12,227 nucleotides of DNA from Rickettsiales bacterium (GTDB lineage Bacteria > Pseudomonadota > Alphaproteobacteria > TMED127). Below are positions 7,808-12,227 of the stretch, piece after piece (the stretch's first letter is position 1; every line of letters begins with the position of its first letter). Under the pieces are notes generated by a model, which was not told where the DNA came from, did no database searches, and worked only from the letters and a program-made list of their open reading frames with translations. The DNA lies in NCBI GenBank assembly GCA_002706585.1, contig PALU01000059.1:1-12227 (forward strand), written 5' to 3'. The translations under genes and the position numbers were made by a program.

Positions 7808-8110
7808 TTAATTTACTTTCATTAATTTTGAAGGGTCACTTTTTTTTGCCTTTCCTTCCTTTTTAATTAAATAAATATTTCTTGAGTATATTAAAAATCC
7901 GCAAGATTGTCCGACAATAAAGACAGGATCTTGTTTATGAATAGCATAACTTAAAAGAACCATGCTTCCGGCTAAACTTATCCACCAAAAGATATTAGGG
8001 ATTATACTTTTGGAAGCTCTCTCACTTACTACCCATTGTATTAAAAATCTTGATGCAAAAATTGTCTGGCCTACAAAACCTATAATTAACCAGATTTGTG
8101 CTTGTGTCAT
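7808..8110 (-). CDS. LAB_N (lipid A biosynthesis N-terminal domain) membrane protein
   Basis: A 100-aa inner-membrane protein made of just the LAB_N domain, named for its occurrence at the N-terminus of some lipid-A-disaccharide synthases. Family residues are clear: IGFVGQTIFASRFLIQW (about 10-26), a following SE, IPNIFWWISLAGSM (about 37-50), the DPVFIVGQS block and IYSRNIYLI near the end. About three hydrophobic helices are visible, ending in a Lys-rich tail. Stand-alone LAB_N proteins are often paired with a polyprenyl-phosphate GT2, as here: its ATG overlaps the GT2 stop (ATGA, 8107-8110). It is probably an accessory to lipid-linked sugar synthesis or transfer rather than an enzyme. The biochemical role is not known. 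Confidence 0.9.
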   Translation of the reverse strand: MTQAQIWLIIGFVGQTIFASRFLIQWVVSERASKSIIPNIFWWISLAGSMVLLSYAIHKQDPVFIVGQSCGFLIYSRNIYLIKKEGKAKKSDPSKLMKVN

Positions 8111-8811
8111 AGTCTATCTCCTTTCTTAAAATTTACTAGAATCCAAATATTATATAAATCTTTTATACCCACCCAAAATCTATTATTAAAATTATACTTT
8201 GACTTTCCAGCAAATCTTTTTCTATCTTCAACTGGGATATTGAAGATTTTTCCATTATTCATTTTAAATAAAGCTGGAAGAAATCTGTGCATATTTTTAA
8301 AATATGGAATTTTTAAATAGTCTGATTTTGAAAAAACTTTTAAAGCGCACGCAGTATCATTACAATCATCTTTTAAAATAAATTTTCTAAATTTATTTGC
8401 AATCTTAGAACTAAGTCTTTTAATTAATGTATCTTGCCTTGAAATTCTATTTCCACAGATTAGAGCAAATTTTTTATCTTTTTGAGGGATTTTTATCCAA
8501 AAGTTAAATAATTTTTTCAATTCAGATGGAGGGTTTTGTCCATCTCCATCTAAAACACCTATAATTTTATTACTTGCTGATTGAATGCCAGTCAACATTG
8601 CTTTACATTTGCCGAGGTTCCTTGAATGTACTTTAATTTTAAAATTTGTTTTTAATAATTCTTTTTTTTCTTTAAAACCGTCTGAACTTCCATCATCAAC
8701 AATCAATATTTCAATATTCTTTGATTTAAATTCTTTGTTAATCTCCGATAAAAGATTAAAAATTGAATCTACTTCATTAAAAATTGGGATTATGATTGTA
8801 AATTGTTTCAT
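8107..8811 (-). CDS. GT2 glycosyltransferase, polyprenyl-phosphate sugar synthase (DPM1-like)
   Basis: A GT-A fold transferase that likely moves a sugar from a nucleotide donor to undecaprenyl or a similar polyprenyl phosphate on the cytoplasmic face. In 234 aa: TIIIPIFNE (5-13), ILIVDDGSSDG (35-45), SRNLGKCKAML, the metal-binding VLDGDGQNPP with D88 and D90, GNRISRQD (120-127), an SSKIANKFR helix (134-142), CNDTACALKVFS (150-161), HRFLPAL (175-181) and RFAGKSKYN (199-207). The pattern is that of the dolichyl-phosphate mannose synthase family. It lacks the C-terminal membrane helices of ArnC, so it is DPM1-like. The frame stays open to a TTG at 8862, but the ATG at 8811 places TIIIPIFNE at the usual distance. 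Donor sugar unknown. Confidence 0.9.
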   Translation of the reverse strand: MKQFTIIIPIFNEVDSIFNLLSEINKEFKSKNIEILIVDDGSSDGFKEKKELLKTNFKIKVHSRNLGKCKAMLTGIQSASNKIIGVLDGDGQNPPSELKKLFNFWIKIPQKDKKFALICGNRISRQDTLIKRLSSKIANKFRKFILKDDCNDTACALKVFSKSDYLKIPYFKNMHRFLPALFKMNNGKIFNIPVEDRKRFAGKSKYNFNNRFWVGIKDLYNIWILVNFKKGDRL

Positions 8812-8861
8812 TTTAGAGTCATATGATAATTTTAAATCTAAACTAGTGGAATACAAAAACA
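8812..8861. promoter_or_regulatory. Divergent promoter region between the GT2 and ArnT-like genes
   Basis: A 50-bp spacer between two divergent gene starts. On the minus strand, TTGTAT (8851-8856) and TAAAAT (8829-8834) lie 16 bp apart and would start transcription about 10 nt before the GT2 ATG. On the plus strand I see only a weak TACAAA near 8852-8857, too close to the start for a normal leader. The shared spacer means the two halves of the sugar module could be co-regulated. Confidence 0.3.
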
Positions 8862-10472
8862 ATGACTTTTTTTAATCTTAATAAAAAACAAGTTTTGTTT
8901 TTTTTAACTTTCTTCTTTTTAATTTTTCTTTTTGGATCATCAAAATTACCAGTACTTGATAGAGATGAAGCTAGATTTGCATCTGCATCTAAGACAATGA
9001 TTGAAAATAATGAATTTGTTGATATTAGAATAGGTGATGAAAAGAGATACAAGAAACCTATTGGAATCTACTGGGCTCAAATAACTTCTAATTATTTTTT
9101 TGGAAATCAACCTTATAACAAAATTTTGATCTATAGGTTGCCATCATTATTAGGAGTAATTTTAAGTTTTTTAATTATATATTTATACATATCAAAAGTA
9201 TTTAATCGTCAAAAAGCTTTTCTTTCTATTTATTTTTTGATTAGCTCCCTGTTGTCCATTTCAGAAATACATCAAGCAAAAACGGATGGCATGCTTTTTC
9301 TTTTTGTTAATATCTGTAATTTAATTTTGATTGAATTAATAAGAAATGGAAAAGTTTCAAAATTTCTAAAACTAGTTTTTTGGACTTGTCTTGGTGTTGG
9401 AGTTTTAATAAAAGGGCCAATTATTTTCATTTTTGTTGTTATTCCATTACTTGTTTTTTCAGTAATAACAAAGAAAAATTTATTGAAAGAAATTTATTCG
9501 ACATTTGGCGTATTATTATTTTTAATAATTTCCGTACCCTGGTTTGTTTTAATATCAATTAAATCAGGTGGAACTTTTTGGAATGAATCATTAATAAATG
9601 ATTTATTAAGAAAAATAGGTACAGGGCAAGAGTCGCATGGCTTTCCTCCAGGATATTATTCTATTTTAATATTTATTTTTTTTTGGCCAGGCTCGATTTT
9701 CTTAATCTCATATCTGGTTACTTTAAAAAAAAATTGGAAGGTTTTTGTTAAAAGAAATTATACTAATATTTTTCTTCTATTATGGTTCTTTATCCCCTTT
9801 CTAATTTTTGAACTTATATCAACGAAACTTCCACATTATGTTTTTCCATCCTATACAGCAATTAGTATTTTAATAGCATGTCACATTTTTGATAAAAACT
9901 TCATTGATATTAAGTATTTTACTTTACCTTTGATACTGTTTCCGACTATCTTTTGTGCGGGTTTCATATATGCATTGTATGAATTTTCTTCAGTAGATTT
10001 AAACGCAATATTAATTTTTTTAGTTTTCTTAATTTTCACAATATTTCTGTTGTTGTTAGCGCGTAAAGAACAAATTAAGAGTTTAATAATTTCTACTGGT
10101 TTGTTTCAATTCTTAGTTTATTTGACTCTTACCAACTTTTTAGTTGATAGGTTAGAGCCATTATGGATATCAAAAAAAATATCACAAATTATTGAAATAG
10201 AAAAAAGCTCAACTGATGAAATTCTAAATTTTGGCTTTAATGAACCAAGTCTATTTTTTTTAACGTCACATTCTTCAAAAATGATTAGTCCATCAAATTA
10301 TCAAACATCAGATTTTATTGATAAAAAAATAATTTATATAGTTACAGATGAATACAGCGAAATTTTTGAATATGATTCTAAATTTTATAGTTTTAGGTTA
10401 GAATCAGAGTTCAGAGGTTTTAATTACTCTCGCGGTAAGAAATTGAATTTAAAGGTTTATAAAAACTATTGA
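8862..10472 (+). CDS. ArnT/PMT-like membrane glycosyltransferase (GT-C, COG1807)
   Basis: A polytopic inner-membrane transferase of the ArnT/PMT type, using a polyprenyl-phosphate sugar to glycosylate an acceptor on the periplasmic side. The 536 aa match the family. The acidic first periplasmic loop carries VLDRDEARFA (31-40, with D33, D35, E36), followed by YKKPIGIYWAQ (63-73), an AKTDG segment (139-143), KGP (184-186), SHGFPPGYY (258-266) and STKLPHYVFPSY (320-331), with about ten or more hydrophobic helices in the first 420 residues. The last ~120 residues are a soluble periplasmic tail. It faces the GT2/LAB_N genes across a 50-bp spacer, so GT2 probably makes its donor. Acceptor (lipid A, another glycolipid or protein) unknown. 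It ends in a TGATG overlap with PAP2. Confidence 0.88.
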   Translation: MTFFNLNKKQVLFFLTFFFLIFLFGSSKLPVLDRDEARFASASKTMIENNEFVDIRIGDEKRYKKPIGIYWAQITSNYFFGNQPYNKILIYRLPSLLGVILSFLIIYLYISKVFNRQKAFLSIYFLISSLLSISEIHQAKTDGMLFLFVNICNLILIELIRNGKVSKFLKLVFWTCLGVGVLIKGPIIFIFVVIPLLVFSVITKKNLLKEIYSTFGVLLFLIISVPWFVLISIKSGGTFWNESLINDLLRKIGTGQESHGFPPGYYSILIFIFFWPGSIFLISYLVTLKKNWKVFVKRNYTNIFLLLWFFIPFLIFELISTKLPHYVFPSYTAISILIACHIFDKNFIDIKYFTLPLILFPTIFCAGFIYALYEFSSVDLNAILIFLVFLIFTIFLLLLARKEQIKSLIISTGLFQFLVYLTLTNFLVDRLEPLWISKKISQIIEIEKSSTDEILNFGFNEPSLFFLTSHSSKMISPSNYQTSDFIDKKIIYIVTDEYSEIFEYDSKFYSFRLESEFRGFNYSRGKKLNLKVYKNY

Positions 10473-11251
10473 TGAATAAACTTTCAAAAAAATTAGAATT
10501 AGTAATATCCTTAAAATTTTTTGTATTCGTTATAATAGTTTTATTAATTTTTTTTAATTTTTTTGATATTTTTATTTTCCAATTAACTAGGTCTTTTCAT
10601 GGTTATTTTTTCTCTTTCTTCAAAGAAATTATTGATCCTCTTTCTGATATTTTAGATCCACTGCACCTTATGATTATTTGTGTAATTATTATTATGCTTA
10701 TTTATAATATAAAATTGCTTTTAAAAAATTCTTCAAAATTAGAATTAATGGAACTTAAATCTGGTTTAAAAAAAGATCAAATAATCCATACCTTCTCATA
10801 TTATTCTCTTGTTTTTAAACATTCATTGGTATCTTTAATTGCTGCAGGAATTGCTTGTAATATCCTGAAATACATAATAGGTGTAGCTCGACCAAAATAC
10901 TATTTTCTAAAAAATTATGATAGGGTAGATTTTTTTAATATTGAACATAAAGTTAATTCTTTTCCATCGGGTCATACTCAAGCAGCTTTTACACTAGCTA
11001 TTTTATTAATAATTTATATTAATAGGTTTTACTTTATTATTATTACGGTTGCTATTTTAATGAGTTTATCTAGAATTTTTATGTCAATGCATTTTCCCAG
11101 TGATATTATTTTTGGTGCCTATGTGGGTTCTTTTATTCCTATAATTATATATAAGCTTTATTTTGAGATGAGTTTTGATAGAGTTGAATTGCGAAATACT
11201 ATTAAATTTCAGGACTTTCTTAAATTGCTTTACTGGAGGATTTCTATATGA
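10472..11251 (+). CDS. PAP2-superfamily membrane phosphatase
   Basis: An integral-membrane phosphatase with the complete PAP2 triad: K-x6-RP with K133 and R140-P141, PSGH (165-168) with the catalytic His, and SR-x5-H-x3-D with R201, H207 and D211. About five to six hydrophobic segments surround these motifs, placing the active site at the periplasmic face. The length is 259 aa. Family members dephosphorylate undecaprenyl diphosphate, phosphatidate or phosphatidylglycerophosphate, or remove lipid A phosphates (LpxE/LpxF). The neighbouring glycosyltransferases favour undecaprenyl carrier recycling or lipid A dephosphorylation, but sequence alone does not decide. The start is ATG 10472, overlapping the previous stop by one base (TGATG); TTG at 10469 is adjacent and less likely. 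The gene overlaps the next one by ATGA. Confidence 0.9.
   Translation: MNKLSKKLELVISLKFFVFVIIVLLIFFNFFDIFIFQLTRSFHGYFFSFFKEIIDPLSDILDPLHLMIICVIIIMLIYNIKLLLKNSSKLELMELKSGLKKDQIIHTFSYYSLVFKHSLVSLIAAGIACNILKYIIGVARPKYYFLKNYDRVDFFNIEHKVNSFPSGHTQAAFTLAILLIIYINRFYFIIITVAILMSLSRIFMSMHFPSDIIFGAYVGSFIPIIIYKLYFEMSFDRVELRNTIKFQDFLKLLYWRISI
11235..11240 (+). promoter_or_regulatory. Strong Shine-Dalgarno of the small secreted-protein gene
   Basis: GGAGGA, 7 nt before the ATG at 11248, inside the end of the PAP2 gene. It supports the start of the 108-aa gene even though that start overlaps the PAP2 stop. Confidence 0.7.
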
Positions 11252-11574
11252 AGATTTTAAATTTTTTAATAATTTTCTTCTTTTTAGCTTTTATTTTTTC
11301 TTTTTCCAATGTTAATTCCGGTAATTGGTGCAAAGTAATATACAATGAAGAGATTTCACCTGGTGATTTGCAGAAACAAATTTCCAAATGCAAAAATTCA
11401 GATAATTTTTTTTTGGCAATCCATAATTCTTATTCTAATGCTGGAAATTTATTAAATTCATTTATTGCGGAATTATGTGATTTAAGGAGAACAGTAATAA
11501 AATCGGAACCTAAAGCTGGGAATCCCTATTTTTCATCAGTTTGTGAATTTAGAAAAAATTTTTTGCGAGAATAG
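11248..11574 (+). CDS. Small secreted protein with four cysteines, unknown function
   Basis: I do not recognise the family. The 108 aa begin with a clear export signal: MK, then a hydrophobic stretch (about 3-20), with a likely cleavage near residues 20-25 (SNVNSG). The mature part, about 85 aa, has C28, C48, C77 and C99. An even number of Cys in an exported protein suggests two disulfides. It has WC at 27-28, LAIHNSYSNAGNLL (56-69) and a basic end. There is no lipobox, so it is probably free in the periplasm or secreted rather than a lipoprotein. It is coupled to PAP2 by an ATGA overlap and has its own GGAGGA site. It may assist the PAP2/ArnT-like pair, but that is inference from position only. 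Confidence 0.75.
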   Translation: MKILNFLIIFFFLAFIFSFSNVNSGNWCKVIYNEEISPGDLQKQISKCKNSDNFFLAIHNSYSNAGNLLNSFIAELCDLRRTVIKSEPKAGNPYFSSVCEFRKNFLRE

Positions 11575-11953
11575 ACTAAACAAATTTTGTATAAGTCGTT
11601 AGATAAGGTATGCTTGGCTTAATTCACAATATTCGTATTGATAGGGAGAGAAAGAACACTCATTCTTTCAAAAAAAGTCTTAATAATTATAGTACGTCTG
11701 ATCTGATTGACTCGAATCATTCTGATGATCAAATTTTATCAAGTAATTGGCTAGATATTTACAGAAGTTGAATCTCTCGCTTTGTAATTACTTAATTTGA
11801 AAATATTTGAAATATTTTTATTTATAGCTTAAAGATGTTTTGGTGTATGGATTGGATACCATGTTTCATTTATTGGATATTTTCCAACTTTACAATTTTT
11901 AATATATTTGTTAAATAACTCAGATTCAAAGTCAAAACAACCTTTCCAATTAA
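11575..11953. other. Sparse 380-bp region after the envelope module
   Basis: There is no standard-length gene here. It holds the possible 53-aa ORF (11610-11771), an all-A/T inverted repeat (11800-11808 and 11810-11818) and most of an antisense coding-like fragment (11829-12012). I see no tRNA, CRISPR array or insertion-sequence ends. Confidence 0.5.
11610..11771 (+). CDS. Possible small ORF, 53 aa, hypothetical
   Basis: ATG 11610 to TGA 11771, 53 codons, beginning MLGLIHNIRIDRERK and ending NWLDIYRS. It is hydrophilic with many Asn, Ser and Asp, and has no signal peptide or membrane helix. The codon bases look coding-like, and the stretch is locally less A/T-rich than the DNA on either side. 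AAGG lies only one base before the ATG, too close for a good Shine-Dalgarno. It follows the four-Cys gene by 35 nt on the same strand. I recognise no family. It could be a genuine small protein, part of a small RNA gene or chance. Confidence 0.4.
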   Translation: MLGLIHNIRIDRERKNTHSFKKSLNNYSTSDLIDSNHSDDQILSSNWLDIYRS

Positions 11954-12012
11954 ATGAATCTAAACATGATTTTTTTATTTTTATTTTTATTTTTTTTAGA
12001 TCTTAACAACAT
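11829..12012 (-). pseudogene. Coding-like minus-strand fragment, apparently frameshifted
   Basis: The frame open from 12002 down to TAA at 11829 has no ATG, GTG or TTG, yet its residues look like a real protein C-terminus: SCLDSFNWKGCFDFE, then FNKYIKNCKVGKYP and NETWYPIHTPKHL, with two Trp, three Cys and AT-biased third codon positions. An ATG at 12012 in another frame (MLLRSKKNKNKNKK) runs into a 7-A run (11976-11970); removing one A would join it to this segment, giving about 60 aa. It overlaps the start of the plus-strand exported-protein gene. It could be a short gene with a homopolymer length error, the remnant of a larger gene or a chance frame. No family recognised. Confidence 0.35.
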
Positions 12013-12227
12013 AGTAAAATCAAAAGATTATGATTCTACATTTTTTATTTGTGCAGATGAAATTGGTCCTAGATTAGAATTTCAAATACCCAAATTTAAA
12101 AATAGTAATGAAAAAAACTTTACATTTAAGTTTATTCAAAAATCTAACAGAGATTCTGTAATTGTAAGGAATGGAACAATGAAAAAAAAATCTAGTGCAA
12201 TTGATGATTCATATTTTTTTTATCAGG
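11954..12227 (+). CDS. Exported protein of unknown function, 5' part, cut by the window edge
   Basis: My reading of the plus strand from ATG 11954 (next to a stop: TAAATG) gives 91 complete codons with no stop before the window ends. A second ATG at 11966 is also possible. The N-terminus is MNLNMIFLFLFLFF, a strongly hydrophobic Phe/Leu core typical of a signal peptide or membrane anchor, though it lacks the usual basic residues before it. The mature-like part begins around KSKDYDSTFFICADEIGP and continues LEFQIPKF and SVIVRNGTMKKK. It is hydrophilic with mixed Lys, Asn and Asp. I recognise no family. No Shine-Dalgarno is visible. The start overlaps the antisense fragment. Confidence 0.6.
   Translation, partial: MNLNMIFLFLFLFFLDLNNIVKSKDYDSTFFICADEIGPRLEFQIPKFKNSNEKNFTFKFIQKSNRDSVIVRNGTMKKKSSAIDDSYFFYQ
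11972..11995 (+). repeat. Short TTTTTA tandem tract inside a signal-peptide region
   Basis: The tract has A at 11977, 11983 and 11989 with T elsewhere, a six-base period repeated about three times. In the plus frame it encodes alternating Phe and Leu, forming the hydrophobic core of the exported protein's signal peptide. On the opposite strand it reads as alternating Lys with Ile or Asn. Gain or loss of a whole unit would keep the frame. Confidence 0.6.

Noticed and set aside
8585..8875. Plus-strand 96-codon open frame across the GT2 gene
   Set aside because: Antisense to a well-supported glycosyltransferase, and it crosses the divergent promoter region.
11800..11818. Inverted repeat AAAATATTT / AAATATTTT followed by T-rich DNA, considered as a terminator
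   Set aside because: The arms are pure A/T and separated by one base. Such palindromes are expected by chance here, and no G/C-stabilised stem exists.
11835..11918. 27-codon plus-strand hydrophobic ORF starting MFWCMDWIPC
   Set aside because: Very short, with a composition expected from the reverse of the coding-like minus-strand fragment at the same place.
1..12227. Search by eye for tRNA, rRNA, CRISPR arrays, insertion sequences, integrase/att sites and toxin-antitoxin or defence genes
   Set aside because: No cloverleaf elements, no regularly spaced repeats, no transposase or recombinase motifs and no recognisable defence domains were found.

Overview
The window is very A+T-rich (roughly three-quarters by eye). 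It carries core genes in an order typical of Alphaproteobacteria: tsaD-gpsA-yciI on one strand and, diverging from it, hemC-hemD-mitofilin-hemY. Low G+C, short or overlapping gene junctions and AT-driven codon use suggest a streamlined, probably marine, SAR11-like alphaproteobacterium (Pelagibacterales or a similar AT-rich lineage). An acetyl-CoA synthetase argues against an obligate intracellular Rickettsiales. The lineage is an inference; no rRNA or tRNA gene is present to confirm it.

Layout. Positions 1-850 (minus) hold the 5' part of acs, running off the left edge. Positions 908-3149 (minus) are a tightly packed operon, tsaD > gpsA > yciI, with ATGA and TAATG junctions. A 72-bp divergent spacer (3150-3221) separates it from hemC > hemD > a mitofilin-like (COG4223, alphaproteobacterial Mic60) gene > hemY on the plus strand (3222-7232). 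The mitofilin-like gene is broken by a frameshift at a run of 12 A. hemY runs 39 bp into the end of a convergent AlkA-like DNA glycosylase gene (7194-7805, minus), which is the last gene of a GT2 glycosyltransferase > LAB_N protein > glycosylase unit. Diverging from that unit at 8862 is a plus-strand unit: an ArnT/PMT-like membrane glycosyltransferase, a PAP2 phosphatase and a small secreted four-cysteine protein, with overlapping junctions. The right end (11575-12227) is looser. It has a candidate 53-aa ORF, an apparently frameshifted minus-strand coding fragment and the 5' end of a plus-strand gene for an exported protein.

How the genes work together. HemC and HemD make uroporphyrinogen III, the common precursor of haem and other tetrapyrroles. 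The mitofilin-like and HemY membrane proteins are their usual alphaproteobacterial neighbours. The two divergent units around 8.1-11.6 kb look like an envelope-modification module: GT2 charges a polyprenyl phosphate with a sugar, the ArnT-like enzyme transfers that sugar to an envelope acceptor, PAP2 removes a lipid-linked phosphate, and LAB_N is an accessory membrane protein. The sugar and the acceptor cannot be read from the sequence.

I did not find a clearly new defence or mobile system. The points most worth a second look are the homopolymer frameshift in the Mic60-like gene, the PAP2-coupled four-cysteine secreted protein, and the overlapping divergent reading frames at 11.83-12.23 kb.
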